In this document: positions 22,701 through 35,400 of the stretch, piece after piece
How positions within the stretch are numbered: position 1 is the first letter of the stretch
Layout: the number at the start of each line of letters is the position of its first letter
Source of the DNA: Amylostereum areolatum
Taxonomy: Eukaryota > Basidiomycota > Agaricomycetes > Russulales > Stereaceae
Length of the DNA stretch: 64,000 bases
Reading direction: 5' to 3'
NCBI GenBank assembly: GCA_012932865.1
Contig: SAXG01000006.1
Location: 124,001 to 188,000, forward strand
Program-made: the position numbers and the translations under genes
The notes under the pieces: generated by a model
Told to the model about the DNA's origin: nothing
What the model saw: the letters and a program-made list of their open reading frames with translations, nothing else
Databases searched by the model: none

Positions 22701-23414
22701 TCATAATGTCGAGTTCTGGTATGGTCAGAAAATCGCCCATCACCTCCATTGACGCGTGAACACACCTGTCCTCGGAAGTGATACGCAAGCCTTCAGGAAC
22801 AAGATCGGCTGTAGAAAAATGTTTACACTGAGTGCGGCTATCGCGAGTTCATGTTAACGGCAAATACACGTGAGGTAGCCAGCAGGCAAGTGCTTGATGC
22901 CTTGTATACGAATCTTGAGAGGATGTTCTTTGTCTTCGAACTTGCCATTTTCGTTGAACAACTCGCTGATAGACGCCTGGCCATGTCGACCAAGACGCCT
23001 GCAAAGTTCACGATCTAGGAGACGTTTGGCCGCGGGGCGAATATGGTCAAGATGCAAAATGGTGAGCGTGCCGCGGAAATGGACGGGCTGATCAGGAGGA
23101 AGTGGGTTGTGAAGAGTGACGGTAAGAGGACGCAAGCGCTGCTGTGTGGCCCTGCTCGCTTCAGAATCATTACGGTTGTACGACGATTCTGTTTGGTCAA
23201 GACTGAAAGGCAGAGAGGTCAATGGACGATACCCAGCAGTATATGAAATTGCACGGGAAACATACCCGGTGACCATTCCACCACTGCAAAGCGCGAAGCT
23301 TTCTAGCTGAAGAACGCTAGAAGGGGTGCTTTTACAGGCGTCTGAGAGGAGTTCATGATCGAGGTATGGACCAAAGGGTGCGATGACTGCGTCGTAAAAT
23401 CTCTTCCCGGGCAT
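19710..23414 (-). CDS. Basidiomycete multi-C2H2 zinc-finger protein of unknown function
   Basis: Exon 1 (23414..22870) starts MPGKRFYDAVIAPFGPYLDH, a region I do not recognise as a named domain. Introns then join GYLT to DLVPEGLRITSEDR, and that to TRHYEITSMDIETYDLSR. The middle carries WFISRYVQVVQDQHPELRW and SHVDWIIAQLEATNKSKW. An acidic stretch DSDMSMGSSSSEPDTEPE is followed by FCWVCPLGECRYTVDLLRL. Then come at least four fingers: VCLKCGKQFARKYDVTRHVREVH, CHTRGCGKTFSRFDRLRRH, VCPFPSYRRSFGRVCDLSRH and ECPAPNCGKTFLWSNN. It is probably a nuclear DNA-binding protein. An extra base near 22262 shifts ANLMKV away from ERRQLQEADRSTLW. The 3' end is uncertain and lies within about 45 bases of the transposon. 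It is divergent from the NIPA gene. Confidence 0.6.
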
Positions 23415-23700
23415 GATCAAGGGTGGCCACCGGCGTAAGTTTGGTCAGTACTTAACTTGGTGTCTCAGTGGACTGGTGGGGGCCGGCGTGGGGCCACTGC
23501 GTGTCTGCGTCGCGCGACGACCTTTCGGAGATTGCCGTGCCACGAACCCGGCGGGACCAACTGCCCAGGAAAGCCAGCACGCTCAACCTGCTTCCGCTTG
23601 ACTCCCGCCGCCATCTACTCTCATCAACCCACCGCTCACCAGCCCTGAAATACAGACCTGACCTGAACACCCTCAAGTGCAACCCTCTCCGACCAACGAG

Positions 23701-25582
23701 ATGGTCGACGCACCCATCTCGATCGCCGTTGGCATCTTCGTCGGCCTCTTGGCCTCGTGTGTTCAATCCCTTGGTCTGACCATCCAGCGCAAGAGCCACG
23801 TTCTAAACGGCGCTCTTCCGGAGGACCTGCAGCGCTCTGAGCATCGACGCCCGTGCGTGCTGTTTTATATCGGAACCATTGTTCGGCGCTAACCGGTGTC
23901 TTCCAGACTTTGGATACTGGGCTTTGGTGCGTTTGACGCCCCGGTTCTCCATGCGCATGTTCGCTAACACGAACATCAGCCATCTTTCTTTCATCCAATA
24001 TTCTTGGATCCCTCTTTCAGATCGCATCCCTCCCCGTTGTCATCCTTGCCCCGCTTGGTGCCGTCTCCTTACTCTGGAACGCCTTCTTTGCGCGCCTCCT
24101 CCTCGGCGATGCATCCTCCCTATGGGTGGTCCTGGGAACTCTCCTCATTGCAGGTGGAGCCGTTCTTATTGCCGTTTTTGGCATCGTGCCAGAGCCTACA
24201 CACTCCCTCGAAGACCTCCTCAGACTCTTCCGTCGGCCAGCCTTTGTGGCATACTTTTCCCTCCTTGGCTTCGTCGTCGTCGTATGCCTCGTTATCGTGC
24301 GTCGCGTCTCATCCATTTCATCATGCTTTGCTGACGGCGTCGTCTAGACACATGTCGCTGAATTCTCGTATCTCCGACGCCTGCGTCGTCTACCAACATC
24401 ACCCCCCCTCTCCCCTCTCCTCATCCCTACCGATTCGTCCACAGACCTGACAACAGAACACACACCTCTTTTAGATCGCAAGCCCCCTTCTTCCTCAGCA
24501 ACTTCCATCTCCTCGGCTCGCAGAGCTTTCCTCGTGCACATCCGACCATCCCGCGTTCCATTGTTTCTCGCGCTTTCCTACGCGTCCGTTTCCGCAATAC
24601 TGTCAGGGATGTGTCTACTTTTTGCAAAGTCGGGGGTTGAACTTTTGTTGCTCACCATCGGCGGGGACAATCAGTTTTGGCGCTGGCAAGCCTGGATGCT
24701 TCTGCTCGGCCTGGCAGCCTTTGCCCTTTTGCAGCTGTGGTATTTCCATAAGGCGCTCAAATTAGCCGATCCCACTATCGTGTGCCCTCGTATGTCCCTG
24801 TTCAGCATTGGTGGTCGCGCCGTACACTCACCTCAAATACAGTCGCCTTTTGTTTCTACAACTTATCATCCATTATCAACGGTCTGGTCTATTTCGATCA
24901 GTTCTCGTTGATCGCCCCCCTCCACCTTTGTCTCGTTGCTCTCGGCATTGTCATTCTCCTGGGAGGGGTATGGGCGGTCAGCTTCCAGGCCGTAGACGTG
25001 GGGATGTGGAACGGCGAAGGGGATGAAGAATCCGTCCTTGACGAAGAGATCATCGTCGAGCCTATTGCTCCACTAATCTTGGAATCAACGCCACCACGTA
25101 GCTCAACACCTCCCTCGGACGAGGACACGTTTGGGTCGCCCAGCACACATAGGGGCCGAGTTATGGAACGTGAAGCTTCTCCCGAAACTCCTAACCTCTC
25201 TATGATCCTGGGTTCTTCGTCCCAGCAAGGGACACTCTCACCTCAAGATAGACACCGGGCCCGCCGCCGTCACACCCTCATCTCGGACCACTCATCTCCA
25301 CCGCCGACCCCAGGGTTCTCCATTGGGTTGTCGCCCGTTAGCCCTGGCTTCTCACTCGTTCCGAGGGAACGACGACGAAGAGTGAGCGGAAACGGAGGGT
25401 GGAGAGAGTCGGTGCGGTCGCCGCGTAGAGCGGTCAGCGAAGGCAATGTGTTGCCGCCGCGGGATGAGGAGGACGGACCTGCTAGCCCAACTCAAGGAGG
25501 GGAGGAGAGTCGACCGCTTGTGGCTGGCAAAGCGAAGGGGAGATGGAGGTGGCTGAGGTCTCTCGTTACGAGCCGGTCTTGA
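23701..25582 (+). CDS. NIPA-type membrane transporter (Mg2+ transporter family, DUF803)
   Basis: Exons 23701..23852, 23907..23926 (20 nt), 23980..24296, 24348..24789, 24843..25582 give 556 residues in an unbroken frame. The N-terminal start MVDAPISIAVGIFVGLLASCVQSLG and the block LWILGFAIFLSSNILGSLFQ are typical of the NIPA/DUF803 family. The core has about nine hydrophobic segments, including LPVVILAPLGAVSLLWNAFF, FFAKSGVE-like LLFAKSGVELLLLTIGG, and AFCFYNLSSIINGLVYFDQ. Family members move Mg2+ and other cations across plasma, vacuolar or endosomal membranes. The C-terminal 200 residues are cytosolic, Ser/Pro/Arg rich and disordered. A Ser-rich loop also sits after FSYLRRLRRLPTSPP. Introns are 51-54 nt. 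Confidence 0.85.
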
Positions 25583-25645
25583 CGAAGTACAGCAGTAATA
25601 TTCAAGTTTGCATGTGCACGTTTTCGTGTACCACCACTTCTTACC

Positions 25646-26565
25646 TTGGGATACCAGAGGACCCTATCCATACGTCGCATTGATAGTCGGTTTATAAACT
25701 ATAGTCAGCCACGCATCGTTGCCAGATTTGACTGGTACCTGTACCATTCCAATACTTTATGTATACGATCCATCTCGGAGGGTGCAAGACGCGGTCACGC
25801 GCACCAAGACGCGCGTCCGCGCTTCGTGAACGCAATCCCGACTCAGAACTCCCCTCCCGTCGAAAAATGGCAAAGTGGTTTCGGTGAGCAATGCCAAAAC
25901 TCCGTCATGCCACTGACAACCCCTCTGGCGCAGGATGAAGGGTGCGTTGTTAGGTTCAGGACGCCATGATCGCGAGCCTCGCATTGTCCTGGCCGACGGG
26001 TTCCTCGAGCGCGCGGAAAACGCCCTATGACTGGAGATTTACGTGTTCGAACGCTTCGGTCGTGTCGAAGAGATGTTCTACCAATGTTCTAAGTCGCTAC
26101 AGGATGCAGGAGGATATTCGTCGTGGGTTCTGGTCGTCGTGGTACGACAATGCCCATGCCGCCGCATTATGTAGTCGCGACGGCTTCTTGCTAGCCTCTT
26201 TCGCGGATACTTATGTTCCTCGACCGGCGGAAGTCATGGAGATTCTCCAACGTGGGTGATGGCCCTGCCCCTGTCTCGCTTCGAGTCTTCGTCCGCGGAC
26301 GCCCTCGACGACGCCGACGCTTGTTGGACACTATCTGGACACTATCCTTCCTTATAGGGACAAGCGAGTCCGTCTTCCATTGGTCCATGTCGGTTCATTG
26401 TCCTGGCCAGTGGCTGCCAGTGGCAGGTTTTATCGTCGTTTCGAAGTTCTGACAGATCTGGAAGCTTTGGTCCAGTGGACGCAAGAGGGGGTTCAGACGA
26501 AGCTGGCTGAATTACGAGACGGCATTACGCAGAGTTACGCGTGGTAAATTGCTGCTTTGATTCTT
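25646..26565 (+). other. Unrecognised protein-coding gene, frame broken
   Basis: Coding-like segments follow one another in different frames: NAIPTQNSPPVEKWQSGFG, MKGALLGSGRHDREPRIVLA then DGFLERAENAL (ends TGA), LEIYVFERFGRVEEMFYQCS, AALCSRDGFLLASFADTY then VPRPAEVMEILQR, and KRVRLPLVHVGSLSWPVAA then GRFYRRFEVLTDLEALVQWT. A good intron (GTGAGC ... GCGCAG, about 25885..25933) lies between the first two, and another donor follows TQSYAW near 26545. I cannot name the family. It may be a pseudogene, or an intact gene disturbed by sequence errors like others in this window. Confidence 0.45.
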
Positions 26566-26579
26566 CTTAAGCTTGCTTA

Positions 26580-27496
26580 CAGCAGTCCAAGATGCGATTG
26601 ATACGGAAGGGGATGTACACTGTGCGCGCCTTCTGGTCGAAGATGCTTCAGGGTCGTCAAGGTGGAAAAGATGAGCGGTCGCGTCCGCCTCCATCGCATG
26701 TAGACTCTGGAGGGGTACCGGTGAAGGAGCGATGCCCAGGAATCGGAGACGGACTGGAGGTGACGCCGGAGGTGGAGTGAGACGTGCGATCTGTCAAGCA
26801 CGTCAAGTGAAGATGGGATAGCTCTGCGGAAGAGAGATTGCCAGCCTTGGGGGTACTCGGAAGAGACGATGGGACGCGGGAGAGCAGACGACGGAAAGCT
26901 GGTGGAAACGCCGTCCTCAGCTGGCTGGGAGGTGTTCACGTAGAGCGATGGCCAAGGGATGGCAGTGCAGGGCCTGCAGGCTGCTATATGGGTGGTTGGT
27001 TATTCGGGGACGTCGGGGGGGCGTCACTAGTCTCTTATTCACGTGGTCCGAAACGGTTGATTGACTAAAACAGTAGGATCGGCGATGGGATCTGCGCCGG
27101 GTGCTGGGTACGTGGTGGGGAACGGGGAGCCTCGTTGTGTTCATTTCGTTCAGGCTGCGATGTTCGAGCGCTGAAGGGAGGGAGGCCGCGTCCGGAATGG
27201 CACAACGCTTGTTCTCTGGATGAGTTGGTCCGTGGAGGTGATAGCATGCGAGTCCGACACGATCACCCGTCCGAAGTTCTCGCTCAGGGCTTAGCCAGGG
27301 CGTGGGTCTTTTCGCTGGCCGTGCCGCCGTAGTCGTTCCTGCGAATTTCGAACAAGCGAGGTGCTACGCGAAAAGTATTCCAAACAAACAGACACAATCC
27401 CTCCGAAGCCAGAGCCTCTCTCCTCACCTTCTCCCACCGACTCGCTCCCAGGTCGTCGTCCTCACCCTTCCACTCATTTTTCTCTCTCTCCTCTCC
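26580..27496. other. No supportable gene
   Basis: Purine-rich plus strand (26600-26950), then mixed sequence. Short open frames on both strands lack motifs and may include decayed 3' sequence of the preceding broken gene. Confidence 0.4.
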
Positions 27497-28058
27497 ATGC
27501 TGAACCGGCGCAGCGAGCGGACGGGCGGGAACGGGCGCGGCGGTGTCCGTTCCGGGAATGGGGCATATCGCAGAGGAACGAGCAATGGCTCCTGACCGGT
27601 TTCCAACCGTAGCCCATCCATCATCCGTCTCTCACAGGCAACAGCTCGACCGTGCTCTCAAAGGTCCCTCCCGCTCTTTCTCTCGAATCAGCATCAAATC
27701 CACCTCGACCACAAGGACCTTTCGTTCCGTCATCCCCGCCCCAGATCCTCCCCCCGTCCCCGTTCCCGCCATCCTCGAGAGTCGCGGCGAGCTCAAATCC
27801 GACGCGAACGACGACGCCCAGTTCGACTCCCTCGCCGACGAGCTCGACTACATCTCCTGTCTCCCCGCCCTCGCCCACTGAGTACGACAGGCGCATATCC
27901 CATTCAGACAAGGCCTCCCGCATCCTCGGCATAAAACACCGTCATTCCATGGAACCTCTCCCCGCCGTCTCCCGCGCTTCTATCGTCTCTACCCATTCCG
28001 CCCGCGATCCGCCCCGCGACCCCCTCTCACACTCCTACCACTCCCCTCACTTCTCTAT
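27497..28058 (+). other. Possible 5' exons of the DENN gene
   Basis: Pro/Ser-rich coding-like sequence, including HRQQLDRALKGPSRSFSRIS and SDKASRILGIKHRHSMEPL, runs in frames that do not connect directly to the DENN frame at 28059. An unrecognised intron or a frame break near 28050 would be needed to join them. Confidence 0.3.
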
Positions 28059-31000
28059 ATGTCGTCTCCGGTCTCCCCTAAGGCCCCCCACACCTGGACC
28101 CTGGCCGACCCCGACTCCGTCCTTGGTCTCGCTCACACAGACGGCGCCGTGAACCGATGGTGGAGAGCAGAGGTCCTCGGGAGCACCGTCAGTCCCGGTG
28201 CCGGCGGTGCCAGGAAGAAGAAGAAAAGCAAAAACGATACGGAATATTCCAAGGGCGCGGGCGCGCTCAGCAAACAGGAGGTGGGCAAAATGCTCTCAAA
28301 GGCGCTCAAGGTACGTTAGCGCCCTGCTTCTCCCGCGCGCGCAAGACGCGACTGACGCGCCCCCAGCTCTCCTTCACGCGCGAGGTCGAGATCATTGCGT
28401 CGACGCTTCAGCCAGCGTCAACCGTGCACACGTTCTCGTTCAACCTCCCCGCCCCGTCCACGCCCCTCGCCCCTTCCGCTTCCAACACCCTCCTCAGAGC
28501 TTCCGTCGTGTCTGCCACCACCTCCATCTCAGACCGGCCCCAGTCTGGCGTCACAACCTCCCTCTTCCCCTACAACGACCCTTTCTCCCATGCACGGCCT
28601 TCGTCCGCATTCCTCGGTCCGCCCACCGTTTTCTCCCCCGGCAACGCTTCCAAGTCGGCTGCGGACCCGTCTCAAGCAGAATCTCCGAGCGCAACCGTCA
28701 CCTATCACGGCGTCTGTCTCACCGTCTGGTCACACGCAGATGCCGAGCGTAGTGCCGCCATCCGGCGAACCCTCGAGGCGAGCCGCTCCCGCAAGGAATC
28801 CTCCCAGAGTCTCGTCGCCGCCCGCCTCAAGAATCTGCGTGCCGATACGCACCGCGCGAGCGACCCGTCGTTGCAGGCTCGACGCAGTGCGAAGAAAAGT
28901 GCTCGAGGTCCCTGGGGAGGCGGTGCCGGTACAGACGTGGACACGGACGTGGACGGAGAGACAGACGGCGCGATGAGCGAAAGCGATATGGACGTGGCGA
29001 GTACCTACAACCATAACCCGGGAGAAAGCACTCTTTTTTTGCCCGGAGACACTGTCTTCTGGCTACCCTACGCGCTCAGTAAGTTACGTTTCGGCTGGGC
29101 AGGCTATATGCGCTGACATGCTCCGTTTTATCAGCTCTAGTCTCGCGCCACCCCATCTACGACCTCATGCGCGACTACCTGACCTTGTCCTGGGCTCGTT
29201 TCTCCAAGGACGTGCAGTCACACACCCTGCAGATCTCGAAGATTCTTGCGCACCCTGCTCCCCGTGCCGGCGACCTCGTCAAGCTGGACGCTTCCGCGAC
29301 GTCCTCGTCTTCTTCATCGAACGGTGGCGTGGACACCAGCCTCGAAGTCATCGCTCGCTTTCCCGGCGGTTTGGACTTCGGTCGCGGCCTCGTCGATATC
29401 AATTTCACCATGTGGCCCTTGTTCAAGGCCTTGAACATCGACAACATCCTGACCATCTGCGAGGTTAGCCTTAAACGTCCCTTCACCAAGATCATTGCTT
29501 AACTTCCAGGACCCAGATCGCGTTGACCCCAACGGGACGCATTCTCTTTTACTCGCGACATCCTGCAATGCTGGGCGTATGTGCATTTTTCTGCCTTTCT
29601 CCGTTGCTCTGACCTGTAGGCGTTTGCAGATTGCGGTGTCGACGATCAAATACCTTGTTGAGCTTCGCGGGTGGAACGGCGTCGCTCTTCAAGCGGTTCA
29701 TTCGCGCGATGCGAAAATTTATGTCGAGGATCCGGGACCTTGGATCATCGGCCTTTCTACCGAGGCCCGTTACAGCGCACGTCCGTCCTCGGAGGTATGC
29801 GTCTGCGACCTGTAAGCTGTTTCTCATTTTGATCGCTTCAATATCGCACTCACACCTGTCCAGTGACATCAACTACCTGAACTGTGCTTCGCCTCCTCCA
29901 GGTGCAGTTTCCGTCAAGCAGCAGCGTGAGCGCTATCGTCAGAGGCTTCTCCAAGCCTTTGAGCCGCACTATCATCCTGACCATTCAGTTCCGAGGTACG
30001 CCTCCCTCTTATACTCGCCGAAGCATCTTGATTGATGTATATATACAACAGCGAGTTCAAGGAAGCCTTCCCTGCTGGGCGTTTCCGTCCTGTGTGTAAA
30101 ATTCAGGCTAAGCGCGGCGGCTCCTCTGCGGCGGTCGCCGACATCATCAAGCCTCCAGAATGGTGGCACTCTACACGTATCATCCAAGCCTTCGACGCGG
30201 TCCTTCAGGATAAGATGAAGAAGCCCTCCTTCCTCAAGCGGATCTCTTCCTTTGGCACTCCCAGGCGCGCTCCACAGCTCACGGTCGCAGAGCAACACAT
30301 CCAGTACTCGATCCGCAAGCGCGCCATGGCGTTCGTCGATGCTCGTGACGATCTGGAGACGAAAATCGGACGACTGAGCAGGAGGCTCAACTTCTTGATG
30401 ACCGAGAGCGACCTCTGGAGGGACAAGTTCGTCACCTTCGAGCAGTACGCGGAGAAGCTGAGCGTAGAGGCGAACGAGCTTCGTTCCAAGATCAACAAGG
30501 AACAGCGCGAGTCGAAGAGGCTGAGCGGGCTCATCAGCATGACCGCCGCGGAGAAGGCCAAGCTTCAGAATCGTGGGTGTCACATTTTCAACCTTTGCTT
30601 CACATGTATGACTCACTCGTGTGGTCATTTTCTAGAATTGAAGGATACCGAATACGCACATCGGGAAGCGCAAGAGGAGCTCACTCGAATGCGCGAGGCT
30701 ATGGAGACGATGGAACAGGAGCGTGCGGAGATGGTCGCGGAAGTAGAAGCCCAAATCGAAAAGGCCCTTGCGTCCATGGCTGTCGACGTCGACTCGGATG
30801 ACTATGACTCACGTCCTGGAAGCCGCGTATCCTCCCGACCTGCTTCACGTCCTGGAAGCCGCGTGTCGTCGCGCCGTCCAAGCGACGCTGGTGGTCGGAA
30901 CAAGCAGTTGCGCTCGTTCCCCACCGAATCCACACTCACCGGGTCATACGAAGGTATGATGAAGGAAGAGGGCGGCCAGGACAAGCTCGACCTCGCGAAG

Positions 31001-32034
31001 GCCGTTATCGAGGAGGGCGAGGAAAGTGAAGAGCCAATGTCGCCGAGTCAGAAGAAGCGTTTCTCCGCGTCCAATATGGAGACTGGCCCCGACGGCATGG
31101 GTGCTGTCGACGAGGGGATCAGCGAACGGAGCGACCGCATCGCGCAGAAGGTGCTTCAGATCCAGCAAAAGGTTTGTGATACGACTCGACTGCTTGCATG
31201 TACAGGGATCCTGACAGATACGTGTTCTAGCTCGAAAGTGCGCTTGCTTCGGATGGCGAGACACGTTGGAAAAACACCCGCTATAACGGCGACAGCGAGA
31301 GCGAGATGTCCGAGCGTCAGATCGCCACAACTCGCCCTCGTCCACCCAGAGGCACCAAGCTCGTCGGCAAACCTCCTCCTCGAGCCAAGACTCGCAAGCG
31401 CAGCGACACTTCATCCAGCAAGGGACACACCAGCGCGACCGAGCGTCCAGATACCTCCGACACAACCAATGTGCACCAGTCAAGGATGCCGCTCATCGAA
31501 GACGACAATCTCCCGGAGATCCCCTCGCGAAGCAGTCTCTCCGATGTCAGGACGCCGACCAGAGGCGCCTTCATAACCTCGCGCGAGATCCCGGACGAGC
31601 AATCCACGTCGGAGCGCGAGCGTGCCTCTCCACCTCGTCCCGCGCGGTTGCGCAAAATCGCATCGGACGCGTCGGTGTCTGCGACGAGCCCGACCACGAC
31701 TGCGTCGAGCGCTATCACGCCGACCACGCCTGCCCTCACCCCCGCCATAACGGGTACCACGGATGACTCTGATACCGACTTCCAGAGCGCGTACTCGACC
31801 AGCCCGCGGAACAGCTATAGTCACGTCGACGACAAGACCCTGATGGATGCGGAGGAGGAGGGTCGCTTCGAGGACGATGCTACCCACATGCCTACGTTTG
31901 ACTCTTACAAGGGGCGGCCGCGTGTGGAAAGCGTCGTGACTGTCGGCCCCTCCCGCCCTAGTCCGACTTTCAGTGACTCGACCGTCGTGTCTCCCATGCG
32001 CCAGACTAGGCGTATGGCTGTAGGCGATGCATAG
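28059..32034 (+). CDS. DENN-domain protein (putative Rab/Rho-family GEF)
   Basis: Exons: 28059..28310, 28367..29078, 29135..29463, 29517..29576, 29630..29811, 29864..29995, 30052..30572, 30636..31171, 31231..32034; all introns 52-63 nt and all junctions in phase. The uDENN part has TVHTFSFNLPAPSTPL, VCLTVWSHADAERSAAIRR and DTVFWLPYALTLVSRHPIYD. The core DENN motifs follow: IDNILTICEIALTPTGRILF, YSRHPAMLGIAVSTIKYLVE, WNGVALQAVHSRDAKIYVED, and EVCVCDLDINYLNC. Then comes a coiled coil (about 30370-30760: TKIGRLSRRLNFLMTESDLW, HREAQEELTRMREAMETMEQ), an Arg/Ser repeat SRPGSRVSSRPASRPGSRV, and a disordered tail. DENN proteins activate Rab GTPases in membrane traffic. The start may lie further upstream. 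Confidence 0.8.
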
Positions 32035-32428
32035 TCGCGTCATCATACCACGTCTTCCACGGTTTCGTTATCCCTCTCCTTTATCATTATTCTATTACAT
32101 TTCGTCGCTGATCTTCAGCTTCTGGTTGAATGGTATCCCTCATGCGATTCTAGTTTGTCTCATATCCTCGTCACTCGTTTGCTCTTCCACTTTCGTTCTC
32201 ATCGTTACCCCCGCCCTTTGGAAACCTATATCTTCAGATCTTTCGCGCTAGTAACACGTACACAACCTATTCGTATCTCCCCTACTTTGACTGTGCATTG
32301 CGATATCTCGTCATTATTTTGCAGTCTGCGCTGTATACATAGTAGCTACACTTCTTGATTACACTTCTGTCCGTCTGTGGAGTAGTATCCAAGCTCGAGT
32401 CCATCCCCCAAATGCCTCTGCACATGAG
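32035..32428. other. Convergent 3' region between DENN and VPS13 genes
   Basis: T-rich plus-strand sequence that should contain both 3' UTRs. No coding signal. Confidence 0.5.
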
Positions 32429-35400
32429 TTAGTCCATCCGCCTGCGTGCATTGTAACCCTTCACGACCGTCGCGACTTGTCCGAAAAACCAAGATTGTGA
32501 CACCTTGTCGGGAATAACGGCGAACCGGTCGTGTTCCTTCCCTGACTTGTGCGCGAAGCGAATACCGCGGTCCTCGACTGTGACGCCTTGGACGACAGAG
32601 AAGGGCAGATCCCATTCTAGGCGGAGCCGCTTTGGTCCAGAATGAAAGGACGCGTGTGGTCGTCAGAAGGACGACAGTTGTCGCCGCCAGGAATATCTAG
32701 GGAGAGCAAACTCAGTCCTGCTCGCGGTTCTTTACCCCGCTGATGAGAAACACGCACTGATGTGGGCGACGTAGGATTCGTTGCGGTATGATCCGTGCTC
32801 GAGATCCTTCATCCAGTATTGTCCCTTGGGCTTCACGAGCAGAATACGACTAGTCAAGATTGACCTAGTCAGCATATACTGTCGGAAAACATACAACCTA
32901 TACTTACAGCTAGAACCATATCGGAGGGCACATGTCGAGGCTATGCGAAGCAGCTGTAAGTGGCCATATTCAAACAAAGACGAGCTTGCTCACCAAGCGA
33001 ACACGGTCGCGGGCAGGATTGTCGAAGACCATCGTGGTGTTTCGGACACCTACACTGAATGTCAGTCTATGCAGATTCTAATGCAGATAACACTCGCCCT
33101 TCTGATACGTTAGAAGCCAGATCAAAAACTCCGACGACAGGTTTCGTGACCGCGCTGCTATCCTCGAGAATCAGAGCTCTAGCAAACAAAGATATAACTT
33201 ACCCGACCAAGCCCTTTCCGACGCCTTTGAAGAATCCGAATGCGCCCTCGGATTCCGCTCCCTCCAGGGGTTTCATCTGTGGTGGCGGAGTGAGTTTAGA
33301 TTGACGCAACCTCGGAGATACTTACCACAATGCCTTCGACGCCGCTCGTAATGCTGCTGGCGAACGCTTCCGCTCCCGCCGCCACTCCATAACTGCAGTA
33401 GATGTGAACAACTAGACGTCTAAGATGATGTATGAACCAACATTGCATGCCGCGGCTTGTTCCGTCGCTGGTTCATCCGACGTCGCTTCTGGTATTCGGA
33501 GTCCATCGTGGCAGCGGAGAGACCTGCGACGTGTGAGAGGGTATCGGTGGTAAAGGACGAGAAAGACCAACCTTTGCCTATGCTACCGGTGACCTTCGTT
33601 ACGCTGTCCTGACAACCCAAAGACGGTCTTTTTCACGAAACTTGCAGCGCCCTATAGGAAACAATAAGAGAAATGACGACATACACAGGAGAGAGAGAAA
33701 ACACTACCTTGGCGATTCCAACTCCCAACTCACGATTACCGTGCATGACCGCGCCATTAAAAGGTTCGTAGAAAATATCAGAAACACCAGAACTGACGTT
33801 GGTGAACAGGCCGACAGGGTTTCCGATGAAGTCTGCAGAGCCGAGGATGCGATATAATTGCCGAAGGACCTCCTGACGGTAATGGTATGTAATCCTAGTT
33901 TGAAGGTCTGGCAGCGTCAGGCGCATGTCCTTGATTGCCAACGCGTTCATTTCCAAAGGCGCATCGTTGATGTTCCCGATGGTCATGGTCAATGCATTGA
34001 CTATAATGGCCAGCGGGTTCCGGATACTTAGCCTACAGATCGAGTTAATTCAATAGAATGCTTGTCAAAAGCCCGACTGATGACTCACTTCTCCTCTGCG
34101 CTGACACGTTCCATACGCATGAAAGAAAGAGCTAGTCGAATAGGTTGCAGCTCCAAAACCTCGAAGTACAGAACTTGGCCAGTATTCGTAACTCCAGGCT
34201 CAGGAATGTCATTGATACGCTCCACAAGCACACTGGAAAACATTACTCAAGAGGCTGCAAGGATGAGGGGAGAAAGCGGACATACTCTTCTTGGCCATCC
34301 TCCCAGGATGCTCCTTTGATCTGGCTCAGCTCATAGAGTGCATATAGGAAGTCTTCGTCCGCCTCAATGGTCAGGGCTTGCAGCAGTATCGAGCAGTATT
34401 TGACGAAGAGTACGCCATGAGCTGATACGGAATATCATCAGAAATGAATATGTCCAGTTCTGAGAAACCTGTCTACCTTGGTCATTGAGCCATATGATGG
34501 ATGCCTGGATGGTTGGCAGAGCAGCCACCTCACTAGCCTCTTTGGATATAGGTGTGGGTTGGAGCACAACGGGATATAGGGCATCGTGCAATTGGTTATC
34601 CACTTGCAAGCTCCCACACGACACGTTGACAGCTTGGGCGATATGGTTGCTGCTGTACTCGAACTTCAAGTTGCGAGCAAAGAGATAGACAACTTCGACG
34701 AGACGCCGGTTGATCATCGAGATGCCAATCCCCTCGAAGTCGACATTGAAGGCTAGTGTAGGTGGCGCGTCCTCTGTGACAGCCTCGAATGCATCGTGGT
34801 TGAGGGTAGAGTCCGAGCGCAACGTAGAAACCGAGCCGGACCGGGTAGAGCGATTGGAGGTGAGCTGATAGACGCTAGTCTGCTGGTTATAGTTCGAGAT
34901 GCGAAGGATCTGAGTATTTCCATCTGCGCGTACGTCCATTGAAACGACTCCAACGCCGTAAGGTGTCTGGACTGCGTCAGCCCAATAGCATTGTATATCC
35001 GGTGGATGTACTTGCCTTAAATCTGAACGGAACGAGATTTCCTATCTCCAAGATGTCTACGGCACGGCGGAAGCCATGGAACGACAAGAGCAATTTCTTC
35101 TCTCCAGCCGCAGGGTAGTCCCAGGCGTAGGAGGTCAGGCTATGTTCTTGCATATCGTAGCGAGGGTGGGATTTGCTCGAATCCTCGGCATTTCCATGGG
35201 CCAAATCCTACGGAAAGCGTCAGCGCATGATAAGAAGCGTACAATACTACTGACCATCTGACAGAAGGAAAGGGGATAGCTGCTGTCGTTCTCAATTTTA
35301 AATGGCCAATCGTCATCTGAAAGGTTCAAGAACACAAATATAGTGGCGCCTTCCATCTTGACGTCCGCTCGAATGAGGTGCATGTCTCCTCGCTCGCCTG

